Source: Variovorax paradoxus (lineage in GTDB: Bacteria > Pseudomonadota > Gammaproteobacteria > Burkholderiales > Burkholderiaceae_C). From it: DNA of 64,000 nucleotides. Positions within the stretch are counted from its first letter, which is position 1. Each line of letters opens with the position of its first letter. Made by a program: the position numbers and the translations under genes. The stretch lies in the NCBI RefSeq assembly GCF_022009635.1, contig NZ_CP091716.1, positions 7,186,501 through 7,250,500 on the forward strand, given 5' to 3'. Below, piece by piece: positions 17,631 through 26,157 of this stretch. The notes below the pieces were generated by a model. That model had not been told where the DNA came from. It saw nothing but the letters and a program-made list of their open reading frames with translations, and ran no database searches.

Positions 17631-18086
17631 CTACCCGACGGCCGCCTGCTCGTCCGCCGTCGCATGCACCAGCAGCACGGGAACGCATGAGCCGCGCACG
17701 ATCCGCTCCGTGCTGCTGCCGAGCAGCAGCTGTCCGAGGCCGCGCCGGCCTCGCGTGCCGGCAATGATCAGGTCGGCATGCCATTCCCGCGCCTCGTCTT
17801 CGACGAGGTTGGCCACGGTGCCGTCCGCTTCGCTGTAGAGCACGGTGTCGACCTCCACGCCCGCGGAACGCACGTGCTCGGCACTTCGGGCGAGCATGCG
17901 CGCGGCCTCCGCCCGAAGTTGCGACGACCCGTCACGCGCGTAGCCGGCGCGCGAAACCGAGAGATCGTCGATCGCGTGAAGCAGCCGCACCCGGCTTCTC
18001 ATCGGTTTGGCGAGGCGAATCGCCTCCTCGATGCCCTGGGCCGATGCCGGGCTGCCGTCTACGGGAACGAGTATTCGTCGATACAC
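17631..18086 (-). CDS. Universal stress protein (single domain, 151 aa)
   Basis: Starts VYRRILVPVDGSPASAQG with a GTG codon, preceded by AAGGAG at 6 nt, which decides the start. The C-terminus has the ATP-binding loop GTRGRRGLGQLLLGSSTERI and ends in VPVLLVH. Close relative of the Usps at 18,515 and 20,019, which share the N-terminal V(Y/Q)xRILVPxDGS and the LLH(A/V)IDxLSV block. The box at 18,180 is 100 bp upstream. Confidence 0.9.
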   Translation of the reverse strand: MYRRILVPVDGSPASAQGIEEAIRLAKPMRSRVRLLHAIDDLSVSRAGYARDGSSQLRAEAARMLARSAEHVRSAGVEVDTVLYSEADGTVANLVEDEAREWHADLIIAGTRGRRGLGQLLLGSSTERIVRGSCVPVLLVHATADEQAAVG

Positions 18087-18179
18087 GGATTGCTCCTTGC
18101 CGGGCCAGGCTGCATCCATGACCGCGATGCCAGCCCGCTCTTTGCGCATCGATTCTGCACATCCTCGCGGGCCTTTGGA

Positions 18180-18193
18180 TTGACATGCATCAA
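18180..18193. promoter_or_regulatory. FNR-like box TTGACATGCATCAA
   Basis: One mismatch to TTGAT-N4-ATCAA. The centre is 100.5 bp upstream of the minus-strand Usp start at 18086. The next plus-strand gene is over 320 bp away. Confidence 0.7.
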
Positions 18194-18514
18194 GCATCAA
18201 GCGCGGATCATGCCCTCCACCACCCGGATGATGCGGTCGCGGCGTCCGACCGGTTCGGAGCTGCAAGGCGGAGAGAACCCCGGTACAGCGCTCGCGGTTC
18301 GTCCTTCTGAACACAGCGCCGGCGCCACTGTGACCAACCGCGCGCCGGTCTCGAACTCGGGAAGACATGGCGGCTTCCGTTCGCGAGGCGGCAGGACCGG
18401 GGCGATGTTGATGTGGCGCAAGCCCTCCCGCGGCAGGCAACGGAAGAATCTGCCTGCCCGTCGCGCCGGGGCCGGCGGCAGGTGCCTCTTGCAGGCGGCC
18501 CCGAGGAGAAGCCC
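18194..18514. other. Intergenic stretch without a recognisable gene
   Basis: About 320 bp between two divergent Usp genes. Open frames here have no homology I can recognise and no ribosome site. It may be a remnant or a long leader of the Usp at 18,515. I see no second FNR box in it. Confidence 0.5.
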
Positions 18515-18976
18515 ATGTCCGTCTACAAGCACGTGCTCGTCCCGCTGGACGGCAGCCCCACGGCCGACTGTGGTCTGCAGGAAGCCATCCGTCTCGCTGG
18601 CGAACTCGGAAGCAGGCTGCGTCTGCTCAACGTGGTCGACGACTTTCCGATGCTGGTGGAGATATCGAGCACCTCCAGTTTCGAGGCCGGCCTGCAGAAG
18701 GCGCGCGAGCATGGCGAATCGGTCCTCTCGCACGCCCTGGCCCGGGCGACGGCCGCGGGAGTCGAGGCCGAGACCGTGCTGCGCGAAGTCACGCAGGAGC
18801 GCGTCGCCGAAGTCGTGACCGATGAGGCCGCGAAAGCAGCCTGCGACCTAATCGTGATGGGCACCCATGGCCGCCGCGGCCTCAGCCGGCTGGCGCTCGG
18901 CAGCGACGCCGACCGTGTGGCGCGAAGCAGCCCCGTGCCGGTGCTGCTGGTGCGTGCGGCAGCGACACCCGCTTGA
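18515..18976 (+). CDS. Universal stress protein (153 aa)
   Basis: Starts MSVYKHVLVPLDGSPTAD with GAGGAG at 6 nt. The ATP-binding loop is GTHGRRGLSRLALGSDADRV and the end is VPVLLVRA. A single UspA domain. An earlier in-frame ATG exists at 18413, but it lacks a ribosome site. It precedes an exported Ala/Lys-rich protein, a BON protein and another Usp, all on the plus strand. Confidence 0.9.
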   Translation: MSVYKHVLVPLDGSPTADCGLQEAIRLAGELGSRLRLLNVVDDFPMLVEISSTSSFEAGLQKAREHGESVLSHALARATAAGVEAETVLREVTQERVAEVVTDEAAKAACDLIVMGTHGRRGLSRLALGSDADRVARSSPVPVLLVRAAATPA

Positions 18977-19018
18977 ATGCACATCCCCCCACGCCCTTTC
19001 AACCCAATGGAAAAGAAC

Positions 19019-19642
19019 ATGACATCCAACACACTTCGCAAGCTGATGGCATCCGCAGTCATCGCCGCCAGTGCCGGTGCATTTGCCGCCGACTACACCG
19101 CGCCCGGACAGCTCAGTCCGCCGGAGAGCGCAGCACAGAAAGCGGGTAACGCGACGCGCGTTGCGGCCGGCCGGGCCGCGCGCGATGCGGAAAAGGCCGC
19201 GCGGCGGGCCATGGACGCCACCAAGGCTGCTGCCGACAAGGGCAAGGCCACCACCGGCCAGGTCTCGAAGGCCCTGGCCGAAGGCATCCGCCAGGCCGCG
19301 CGAAAAGCGGCCCAGGCGGCCACCCGCCTGGAGGAAAAGGCTGCCATATCGACTGCCAAGGCGGTCGACGACGGCAAGGTCACCGCACAGGCCGCCCAGG
19401 AGGAAAGCCGGAAGGCGGCCCACGCCTCGAGGGAAGCCCTGGCCCGGGCGGAGGAATCGGTGGGCCGGTCCGCGCAGGCCGGCAAGGAGGAAGCCGAGAA
19501 GGCGGCGCAAGCCACGCGCGAAGCACTCGACAGGGCGGAAGAAGCCATGCGCTCGGCCGCCAGCGCAACCGCCGACGCCTCGGCACGCACGCTCGAAGCG
19601 GTGAAGCGCAAGACCCGTGCTGCGGCTTCCGACGGAAAGTGA
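19019..19642 (+). CDS. Exported Ala/Lys/Glu-rich coiled-coil protein
   Basis: No enzyme family recognised. A signal peptide (LMASAVIAASAGAFAADYTA) is followed by about 170 residues of very low complexity, heptad-like Ala/Lys/Glu/Arg sequence (RAARDAEKAARRAMDATKAA; REALARAEESVGRSAQAGKE), predicting a long amphipathic helix or coiled coil. Such sequences resemble phasin-like, apolipoprotein-like or LEA-like stress proteins. GGAAAAG lies just before ATG 19019; ATG 19007 is an alternative with no ribosome site. It lies in a stress gene group, so an envelope protective or structural role is an inference only. Confidence 0.6.
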   Translation: MTSNTLRKLMASAVIAASAGAFAADYTAPGQLSPPESAAQKAGNATRVAAGRAARDAEKAARRAMDATKAAADKGKATTGQVSKALAEGIRQAARKAAQAATRLEEKAAISTAKAVDDGKVTAQAAQEESRKAAHASREALARAEESVGRSAQAGKEEAEKAAQATREALDRAEEAMRSAASATADASARTLEAVKRKTRAAASDGK

Positions 19643-19673
19643 CGCCCGTGCCCGATCGCCGGAGGGAACGACC

Positions 19674-19895
19674 ATGAACCCCGACATTCAACTCAGGCAC
19701 GACGTCTTCGCGCAACTCAACTGGGACCCCGCCGTCAACGGCTGCGACATCGACGTGTGCGTCAAGGACGGCGTCGTGACACTGCGCGGCCAGGTGGCCG
19801 ACGAGGAGCGGCGCGCCGCGGTGGAGCGCGCCGCACGCCGCACCGAGGGGCTGACGACGCTGCTGAACAGGCTCGTCGTCCGGCCTCCGGAATGA
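19674..19895 (+). CDS. Single BON-domain protein (73 aa)
   Basis: The whole protein is one BON domain: DIQLRHDVFAQLNWDPAVNG, IDVCVKDGVVTLRGQVADE, then RRAAVERAARRTEGLTTLLN. BON domains bind phospholipid or other surfaces in the envelope; no signal peptide is seen here. GGAGGGAACGACC precedes ATG 19674. It resembles the first domain of the three-BON protein at 35,369 (DVKSSDIGVTVKDGVVTLSG). Confidence 0.87.
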   Translation: MNPDIQLRHDVFAQLNWDPAVNGCDIDVCVKDGVVTLRGQVADEERRAAVERAARRTEGLTTLLNRLVVRPPE

Positions 19896-20018
19896 ACTCG
19901 GCGAAGACCGGAGCGACCGGTTCGCTTCCGGATCCTTTCTCCGAGATCCCGTGGCCGATGCCGACAGCGGCACCCCGAGGCGAGCGCCCGCGGCGAACTC
20001 TTTGCAGGAGGCAATGAC

Positions 20019-20459
20019 ATGTACCAGCGCATCCTCGTTCCCTTCGACGGCAGCGCGACATCCCTGCGGGGGCTGCAGGAAGCGACGGCGGTGGCAAAGC
20101 TGTCGCACGGCTCGCTTCGCCTGCTGCACGTGATCGACGAGCTCTCGGTGGTGTATGCCGGCTGGGCACCAAACTGCATGCCGGCGTTGCGCAGCGAGGC
20201 GCTCCAGTTGCTGGAGACGGCCTGGCAGCGCGTCGAAGCCGAAGGTGTGAATGCCGACACCGTGCTGTACGACAACTTCGATGGCACCGTTCATGAATTG
20301 GTCGTCGCAGAGGCCGTGAAGTGGCCTGCCGAACTGATCGTGATCGGCACCCATGGCCGGCGCGGGTTTGATCGGCTGACCCTGGGCAGCAGCGCGGAAA
20401 ACGTGCTGCGCCGCGCCACCGTCCCGGTGCTGCTGGTTCGCGGCTGCGAGCCTGCCTGA
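20019..20459 (+). CDS. Universal stress protein (146 aa)
   Basis: MYQRILVPFDGSATSLRG at the start, GTHGRRGFDRLTLGSSAENV as the nucleotide-binding loop, and VPVLLVRG at the end. GCAGGAGG lies 7-8 nt before ATG 20019. Closest relative in the window is the Usp at 17,631 (shared LLHVIDELSV/LLHAIDDLSV and VLYxxxDGTVxxLV blocks), indicating a local duplication. Confidence 0.92.
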   Translation: MYQRILVPFDGSATSLRGLQEATAVAKLSHGSLRLLHVIDELSVVYAGWAPNCMPALRSEALQLLETAWQRVEAEGVNADTVLYDNFDGTVHELVVAEAVKWPAELIVIGTHGRRGFDRLTLGSSAENVLRRATVPVLLVRGCEPA

Positions 20460-20497
20460 CCTGCGGCCCCGAGCCTGCGGCTGCCCCACATGCAGGC

Positions 20498-20511
20498 TTG
20501 CGCTGCATCAA
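20498..20511. promoter_or_regulatory. FNR-like box TTGCGCTGCATCAA
   Basis: Perfect right half (ATCAA), TTGCG left half. The centre is 62.5 bp upstream of the 49-codon gene that heads the ABC exporter operon. Confidence 0.65.
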
Positions 20512-20566
20512 GCGTGGCCGCCGCAGCGGCCCATAACCTAAGTCCGTCGTCTTCGCAAGGATTCCC

Positions 20567-20716
20567 ATGAACGCCTCCACTCCCCTCATCGCGCAAGATC
20601 CCGTCGTCGGCCTCGCAGCGGTCGGCGGCCCCTTCGGCATGGCCCTTGTGGCAGCCATGGAGGGCGCGTTCGTCTTTGGTGGATTGTCGACCCCGGCCGG
20701 TGCCGCGCGCTTCTGA
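20567..20716 (+). CDS. Small Gly/Ala-rich peptide (49 aa) heading an ABC exporter operon
   Basis: ATG 20567 follows AAGGATTCCC and an FNR-like box 62.5 bp upstream, so this is the first reading frame of the transcript; the ABC gene begins 33 nt after its stop. The product starts MNASTPLIAQDPVVGLAAVG and continues with a Gly/Ala/Phe-rich hydrophobic stretch, then STPAGAARF. It could be a small membrane peptide, a leader peptide, or a substrate of the exporter; the GG and GA pairs are reminiscent of processed peptides but prove nothing. No family recognised. Confidence 0.5.
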   Translation: MNASTPLIAQDPVVGLAAVGGPFGMALVAAMEGAFVFGGLSTPAGAARF

Positions 20717-20749
20717 GCCGCGGCCGCACGGAACGAGGACCCCAGCGCC

Positions 20750-21466
20750 ATGAACACCCCAGACGCCACCCGGGGGCACGAGGCCATCTCCGCCTTCGGA
20801 CTGACCAAGTACTTCGGCGAGAACGAGACCCGGGTCACGGCGGTCGACCATGTGGATTTCGTGGCGAACTTCGGCGAGATGGTGTTCCTCGTCGGCCCCT
20901 CGGGCAGCGGCAAGACCACCTTCCTCAGCATGGTCTCCGGCATCCTCCGCCCCGACGAGGGCACCGTGAACGTGAAGGGCGCCGACATCTGGTCGATGGA
21001 CAAGGATGCGCTGGCCGACTTCCGGCTGAACACGATCGGCTTCGTGTTCCAGGACTACCACCTGTTTCCACGCCTGACCACGGCCGAGAACGTCGCGATT
21101 CCGCTGATCCTCAAACACCTCGACTGGGACGCATCGATCGCGCAGGCGAGGAAATACCTGGAGGTGGTGGGCCTCAGGGAGCGCGGCGACATCGTGCCCG
21201 TGAAACTCTCGGGCGGCGAGCAGCAGCGGGTGGCGATCGCGCGCGCCATCGTCGGCTCGCCGGAGATCCTGATCCTCGACGAGCCCACCGCCTCGCTGGA
21301 CGGGGACACCGGCCGGATGATCCTCGCCTTCGTCAAGGACAGGATTCTCGATGCGGGACGCTGCATTCTCATCGTCACCCACGACGCGCGCATCAACGAG
21401 TACGCCGATCGCATCGTCCACATGGAGGACGGTCGCATCACCGGGCTGGACAAGGGCACGGAATGA
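20750..21466 (+). CDS. ABC transporter ATP-binding subunit (DevA/LolD/MacB-like)
   Basis: 238 residues. Walker A GPSGSGKTTFLS, Q-loop VFQDYHLFPRLT, signature LSGGEQQRVAIARAIV, Walker B ILILDEPTASLD and H-loop VTHDARI. It belongs to the class that powers MacB-type or DevC-type exporters rather than importers. The stop overlaps the membrane fusion gene by 4 bp. The four-gene set ATPase, HlyD, TolC-like, permease makes a complete tripartite exporter. Confidence 0.93.
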   Translation: MNTPDATRGHEAISAFGLTKYFGENETRVTAVDHVDFVANFGEMVFLVGPSGSGKTTFLSMVSGILRPDEGTVNVKGADIWSMDKDALADFRLNTIGFVFQDYHLFPRLTTAENVAIPLILKHLDWDASIAQARKYLEVVGLRERGDIVPVKLSGGEQQRVAIARAIVGSPEILILDEPTASLDGDTGRMILAFVKDRILDAGRCILIVTHDARINEYADRIVHMEDGRITGLDKGTE

Positions 21467-22548
21467 GCAAGAAGCTGATCTTCGCGCTGGCGTTGACCGG
21501 CCTGCTGGCCGGACTGGTCGCTGCCTACGTCTTCGGCATCGAGCGCAAGGCACAACAGCCCGCGTACGCACCGGTCAGCAATCCCTACAGGACGGCGATC
21601 TACGCCAACGGCATCGTCGAGAGCGACCAGAGTTCGGGTGCCAACGTCAACATCTACCCCGAGGTCCCGGCCCTGATTGCGCAGGTGCTCGTGCACGACG
21701 GGCAGGCCGTCAAGGCCGGCACGCCGCTGGTGATGCTCGACGATTCGGTGCAGAAGGCCACGACCGAGCAATTGCGGCTGCAGGCCGAGGCGGCGCTCGC
21801 GCTGCTGAACGAACTCCAGGCCCAGCCGCGCAAGGAGGTACTGGCCATCGCCAAGGCACAGGTCGACCTCGCGCAGTCCAGTCTCAAGGTGGCGGACGAT
21901 CAATTCGCAAAGCGGCGCGCCAGCTACAACATCGATCCGCACTCGATCAGCAAGGACGCCCTCGACACGGCCGACGATGCGGTGCGGCAAGCCGCGGCGG
22001 CGCTGGAAGTGGCCCGCCGGCAGTACGTGCTCGCGCATGCGGGGGCCTGGAGCTACGACATAGAGAACCAACGCAGGCAGTACGAGGCGCTTCAGCAGTC
22101 CTACAGGGCTTCCCAGGCATTGCTGCAGAAGTACGTCGTGACGGCCCGCATGGACGGCGTGGTGCTGGCCGTCAACGCCTCGGTCGGCAGCTACGTGTCC
22201 TCGCTCGGCGTGCTGGACAGCTACACGCAGACGCAGGCGCCCCTGGTCGTCATGAGCACGCCGCAGGACCATCTGGCTGTGCGTTGCTACGTCGACGAGA
22301 TCCTGGCCTCTCGGCTGCCGCCGCCGGACCGGATCCAGGCCCAGATGTCGCTGCGTGGCACCGATGTGAAGGTTCCCCTGGAGTTCGTGCGGGTGCAGCC
22401 CTACGTGTCGCCGAAGATCGAACTCGCGAACCAGCGGCAGGAGAAAGTGGACCTGCGCGTGCTGCCCGTGATCTTCCGCTTCCGGATGCAAAGCCCCGCC
22501 ATGGTGTATCCCGGCCAGCTGGTCGATGTGTTCATTGGACAGAAATGA
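21463..22548 (+). CDS. HlyD-family membrane fusion protein (DevB-like)
   Basis: Periplasmic adaptor of 361 residues with an N-terminal membrane anchor (LIFALALTGLLAGLVAAYVFG), a biotinyl-lipoyl-like region (YANGIVESDQSSGANVNIYP), an alpha-helical hairpin of about 100 residues (LLNELQAQPRKEVLAIAKAQ onwards) and the returning barrel VLAVNASVGSYV. It links the ABC inner-membrane part to the outer-membrane channel. ATGA overlaps with both neighbours indicate translational coupling. Confidence 0.9.
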   Translation: MSKKLIFALALTGLLAGLVAAYVFGIERKAQQPAYAPVSNPYRTAIYANGIVESDQSSGANVNIYPEVPALIAQVLVHDGQAVKAGTPLVMLDDSVQKATTEQLRLQAEAALALLNELQAQPRKEVLAIAKAQVDLAQSSLKVADDQFAKRRASYNIDPHSISKDALDTADDAVRQAAAALEVARRQYVLAHAGAWSYDIENQRRQYEALQQSYRASQALLQKYVVTARMDGVVLAVNASVGSYVSSLGVLDSYTQTQAPLVVMSTPQDHLAVRCYVDEILASRLPPPDRIQAQMSLRGTDVKVPLEFVRVQPYVSPKIELANQRQEKVDLRVLPVIFRFRMQSPAMVYPGQLVDVFIGQK

Positions 22549-24044
22549 CAGGCACACCTGCTCCGGGCTGGAGGTGGCTGGCCGCGGTGCTTGCCCTGGC
22601 CGGCACGGGCCTGTCGGCGGGCTGCATGGTCGGCCCCGACTTCGTGCGCCCGGCGCCTGCGCAGGTGGACAGCTACACGCGCGGTGCCCTGCCTGCGACG
22701 ACCGAAGCCGGCGACGGGCGATCGCAGCGCTTCGGCCCGGCAGCGGAGCTTCCCGCGGACTGGTGGCGTCTCTTCGGATCGCCCGCGCTGGACGAGGCCG
22801 TGCGGCAGGCGCTGCAGCACAACCCGACGCTTCAATCGGCCGAGGCCAGCCTTCGCCAGAGCCAGGACGAACTTCGCGCGGGCCACGGCATCTTCTACCC
22901 GCAGCTCGACGCCTCCTTCGGCGCCACCCGCGCCCGTACGGCACCGGTCCTGCAGGGCTCCTCCGCCGCCGGCACGATCTACCAGGTGGTCACGCTCAGC
23001 GGTGCCATCAGCTATCCGCTCGATGTCTTCGGCGGCGAACGCCGCACCGTCGAGGGCCTGGCCGCGCAGGCGGAGAACCAGCGTTTCGTGGCGATGGCAG
23101 CCTACCTGGCGCTGGAGGCGAATCTGGTCCAGACGTGCGTTGCACGCGCCGCCTACGTCGCGCAAAGGCGCACGACGGAAGAACTGATCGCCCTGGAGCG
23201 CGACCAGTTGCACAGCATCGAGGCCCAGGTGCATGCCGGCACCGTGCCCTATGCCAACCAGTTGAGCCAGCTGAGCCTGATCGCCTCCAACCGGGCGCAG
23301 CTCGCCGCGCTGGCGCAGAAGATCAGCCAGGCCGACCATCTGCTGGCCGCCCTGCAGGGCGACACGCCGGCCGAGGCTGCGCTCCCCGACGTCGACATCG
23401 GGGAGCTGACGCTGCCGAGGGACCTGCCGCTCAGCCTCCCGTCGGAACTGGTGCGGCAGCGCCCGGACATTCTCGCGGCCGAAGCGCAGCTGCATGCGGC
23501 CAGCGCGGCCATCGGCGTGGCAACCGCGGCCATGTTTCCGAGCTTCAGCCTGAGCGCCGGGTACGGTGCCGCCAGCCCGCAACTCGCCAGTCTGCTGGCC
23601 GGCGGCTCCCGCTACTGGAGCCTCGCGCCTGCCGTCGCGCTGCCACTCCTGCACGGCGGCACGCTGCGAGCCAGGCGCCAGGCCGCGATCGACGCCCACG
23701 CCGCCCGGGAAGCCGACTACCGTCAGACGGTGCTCTCCGCATTCGAGCAGGTTGCCGATGCGCTGCGGGCGCTCGAGCACGACGCGCAGGCACTTCAGGC
23801 GCAGGCCGAGGCGAGATCATCGGCCGCCGATGCGCTGGCCCTGCAGCAGGCCGGCTATCGCGCGGGACTCGTGGCCTATGTCGACCTGCAGAATGCGGAC
23901 ATCCAGTTCCACGCCGCAAGTCTTTCCTACCTTTCGGCATTGGCGCAGCGCCATCAGGACACCGTCGCCCTGTTCGCGGCGCTCGGCGGAGGCTGGTGGA
24001 ATGCCCCGTCATCCGGTGCCGGCGCGCGCGCCGGGCAGCCATGA
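22545..24044 (+). CDS. Outer-membrane efflux lipoprotein, NodT/TolC family
   Basis: 499 residues. Signal peptide with lipobox LSAGCMVGPDFVRP, the usual start of NodT-type outer-membrane factors. Two repeated helix regions (LDEAVRQALQHNPTLQSAEA; RPDILAAEAQLHAASAAIGV) and the A-x-M-F-P-S-F-S-L-S-A-G-Y-G block. It forms the channel of the exporter. Starts within the stop of the HlyD gene (ATGA). Confidence 0.93.
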   Translation: MTGTPAPGWRWLAAVLALAGTGLSAGCMVGPDFVRPAPAQVDSYTRGALPATTEAGDGRSQRFGPAAELPADWWRLFGSPALDEAVRQALQHNPTLQSAEASLRQSQDELRAGHGIFYPQLDASFGATRARTAPVLQGSSAAGTIYQVVTLSGAISYPLDVFGGERRTVEGLAAQAENQRFVAMAAYLALEANLVQTCVARAAYVAQRRTTEELIALERDQLHSIEAQVHAGTVPYANQLSQLSLIASNRAQLAALAQKISQADHLLAALQGDTPAEAALPDVDIGELTLPRDLPLSLPSELVRQRPDILAAEAQLHAASAAIGVATAAMFPSFSLSAGYGAASPQLASLLAGGSRYWSLAPAVALPLLHGGTLRARRQAAIDAHAAREADYRQTVLSAFEQVADALRALEHDAQALQAQAEARSSAADALALQQAGYRAGLVAYVDLQNADIQFHAASLSYLSALAQRHQDTVALFAALGGGWWNAPSSGAGARAGQP

Positions 24045-25183
24045 AATACGGCGGCATCCTGCGCATCGGCTTCAAGCTGCTGGTCAACGACCGGGCCAAG
24101 TTCTCGGCGCTGCTGATCGGCATCACGTTCGCCGTCTTCCTGATGATGCAGATGACGGCCATGTTCGCGGGCATTCTCAACCGCGCGTACTCCACGGTGA
24201 CGAACGTCGGCGCCGCGATGTGGATCATGGACCCCGGCGTGAACACGCCGACCAGCGCCATCGCGCTGCCCGATTACCTGCTGGACAGCGTGCGGAGCAT
24301 GGACGGCGTGAGCTACGCGGTGCCCATGTTCGTCGGCGGCGCCCTGGTCAGGCTCGACAGCGGCACCTACCAGTCCGTGACGGTGGTCGGACTGGACGAT
24401 ACGAGCCTGCTCGGGCGTCCCGAGATCGAACAGGGCCGGCTCGAAGACATCTACGCCGACAACTCGTTCTTCGTCGTCGACGATGCCGAGTTCCCCAAGC
24501 TCGAGAACCCGCACATCGGGAGCACCTTCGAGCTCAACGACAACCGCGGAGTGATCGTCGGCATCGCCAAGGTCGCCTCGAACGGTCTCAACGGAGTGCC
24601 GACGCTCTACACGACGTACAGCCGCGCGATCCAGTACCTGCCGACCACGCGCTTCACCATCTCGTACGTGCTGGTGCAACCCCGCGACGCCATGGCGGTC
24701 GCACGCATCAAGCGAGAAGTCGCCAGGCTCGGCTACGTGGCGCTGACCCGAAAGGAGTTCAACCAGGCCACCGCCGACTACTACACCTACAAGACGGGCA
24801 TCGGGACCAACATCCTGATCATGACGGTGATCAGCTTCCTGGTGGGGCTCTCGATCTCGGGCCAGACCTTCTACAGCTTCATCCTGGAGAACCTCGAGAA
24901 GTTCGGCGCACTCAAGGCGATTGGCGCGAAAGGGACCGAGCTCATCTTCATGATCTTCTTCATGGCGACCTTCACGGCGCTGACCGGATTCGGGCTGGGC
25001 GTGGGCCTCGTGACGCTGATGATCACCGTCGCACGAACACAGCTTCCCAGCTATGCGGCCATCGTGACCTTCTGGAACCTGGGGCTGGCTTTCGCCATGG
25101 TTCTGGTGATCGCGGGCATCTCAAGCTACTTCGGCATCCGCCGGGTCCTGCGCATCGAGCCCTTCGACATCTTCAGGGGCTAG
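24041..25183 (+). CDS. ABC transporter permease (DevC/FtsX-type)
   Basis: 380 residues. One N-terminal transmembrane helix (FSALLIGITFAVFLMMQMTA), a large periplasmic domain of about 220 residues, and three C-terminal helices (NILIMTVISFLVGLSISGQT; LIFMIFFMATFTALTGFGLG; NLGLAFAMVLVIAGISSYFG), the MacB/FtsX topology. The coupling segment ENLEKFGALKAIGAKGTEL is typical of DevC-like permeases. Substrate unknown; DevBCA systems export glycolipids, others peptides or macrolides. Last gene of the operon, coupled by ATGA. Confidence 0.91.
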   Translation: MKYGGILRIGFKLLVNDRAKFSALLIGITFAVFLMMQMTAMFAGILNRAYSTVTNVGAAMWIMDPGVNTPTSAIALPDYLLDSVRSMDGVSYAVPMFVGGALVRLDSGTYQSVTVVGLDDTSLLGRPEIEQGRLEDIYADNSFFVVDDAEFPKLENPHIGSTFELNDNRGVIVGIAKVASNGLNGVPTLYTTYSRAIQYLPTTRFTISYVLVQPRDAMAVARIKREVARLGYVALTRKEFNQATADYYTYKTGIGTNILIMTVISFLVGLSISGQTFYSFILENLEKFGALKAIGAKGTELIFMIFFMATFTALTGFGLGVGLVTLMITVARTQLPSYAAIVTFWNLGLAFAMVLVIAGISSYFGIRRVLRIEPFDIFRG

Positions 25184-25227
25184 GGCCGGCAGGAACCGGG
25201 CGAATGCGGATGCACTCGCTCCGGCAT

Positions 25228-25827
25228 TCATTCAGTCCCGCGCCCGAAGGCCCCCCGAGGCAGATGCTCCCGCCTCGCGGGTTGCCGTGTCGCATCGCGA
25301 TCGGCGACACGCCGAAGGCGTGCCCTGCAAACAATGACAAACAGACAGGAGAAGAACGCACCGAGCGCGACGCCGAAGCCGATGTCCGCCGGGAAATGCA
25401 GGCCGACATAGATGCGCGCCCAGGCCGTGGCGACGGCAAGCAGACCGAGCAGCCAGCCGATGCGTCGAAGCGAGTCGCGGGCCATGAGGGAGAAGGCGAT
25501 GAAGAACATGACGCTGGCGTGTGCGGACGGCATCGAACCATCGGCGCTGTGCAGGATGTAGCCCGGCGCCAGCCCCTGCACGAAAGGCCGTTGCACACCG
25601 ATGCCCGCTGCGACGAGGTGCGAGATCACTGAAACCCCTACCGCAGTCGCCGCCACTGCGAGGATGTAGACCCGGTCCGACGACTTCGCGAATGCAGCCC
25701 AGCACAGCACGGCCGCGCACATGGTTCCCCCCCACTGGGCAATCAGGCAGCCCGCCAGAAGCATCCATGATCCCGGATCGTCGCCAGCGGCCATCCAGCG
25801 AAGGAGTTGAACGTTGATCTCATGCAT
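25228..25827 (-). CDS. PAP2-family membrane phosphatase (undecaprenyl-PP phosphatase-like)
   Basis: 199 residues with five or six hydrophobic helices. Phosphatase motifs: GIGVQRPFVQG (arginine-proline motif 1, preceding Lys replaced), GSMPSAHASVMFF (motif 2, catalytic His) and ARIYVGLHFPADI (motif 3). BcrC/YbjG-type enzymes recycle undecaprenyl pyrophosphate on the outer face of the inner membrane. It is a clear paralogue of the protein encoded at 58,053 (shared N-terminal WxAAGxDPGSWxLLAG, RPFVQGLxPGYI and YVGxHFPxDI). The FNR box at 26,080 lies some 260 bp upstream. Confidence 0.9.
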   Translation of the reverse strand: MHEINVQLLRWMAAGDDPGSWMLLAGCLIAQWGGTMCAAVLCWAAFAKSSDRVYILAVAATAVGVSVISHLVAAGIGVQRPFVQGLAPGYILHSADGSMPSAHASVMFFIAFSLMARDSLRRIGWLLGLLAVATAWARIYVGLHFPADIGFGVALGAFFSCLFVIVCRARLRRVADRDATRQPARREHLPRGAFGRGTE

Positions 25828-26079
25828 GCGTCAGGTCCACAACGAAGATGCAGGGATGCAGCACTCCACGGCGAGCCATGACGAGCCTCCGGGACGGGCC
25901 GGAGCCCTTGAGAAGAAAGGCTACATTTCGCGGCTGCGGATCACCTGACTTCGGCATCAGGAATCCGGGAAATTTGTGAATGGGGTGTAAAGCCCGAAGA
26001 GACGGGCGGCCAAAGGGATCCCGGTGCCGGCCCGGCCTGAACGGCAATGCCGGCACGGGTGGCCAGGACGGCGAGCGAC

Positions 26080-26093
26080 TTGATGCGGATCAA
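26080..26093. promoter_or_regulatory. FNR box TTGATGCGGATCAA (perfect)
   Basis: Exact TTGAT-N4-ATCAA. The centre is 71.5 bp upstream of the response regulator start at 26158. In-frame upstream ATGs of that gene lie in or before the box, which is why I reject them. Confidence 0.83.
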
Positions 26094-26157
26094 GCGCCGC
26101 GCGAAGCCGTATCGCAAGAATCGGCTCACGAACCACAACAAGCATCCGGCCCCGGAC

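Noticed and set aside
18197..18733. Minus-strand frame in the gap between two Usp genes
   Set aside because: It runs antisense through the Usp at 18515 and has no ribosome site or recognisable domain.
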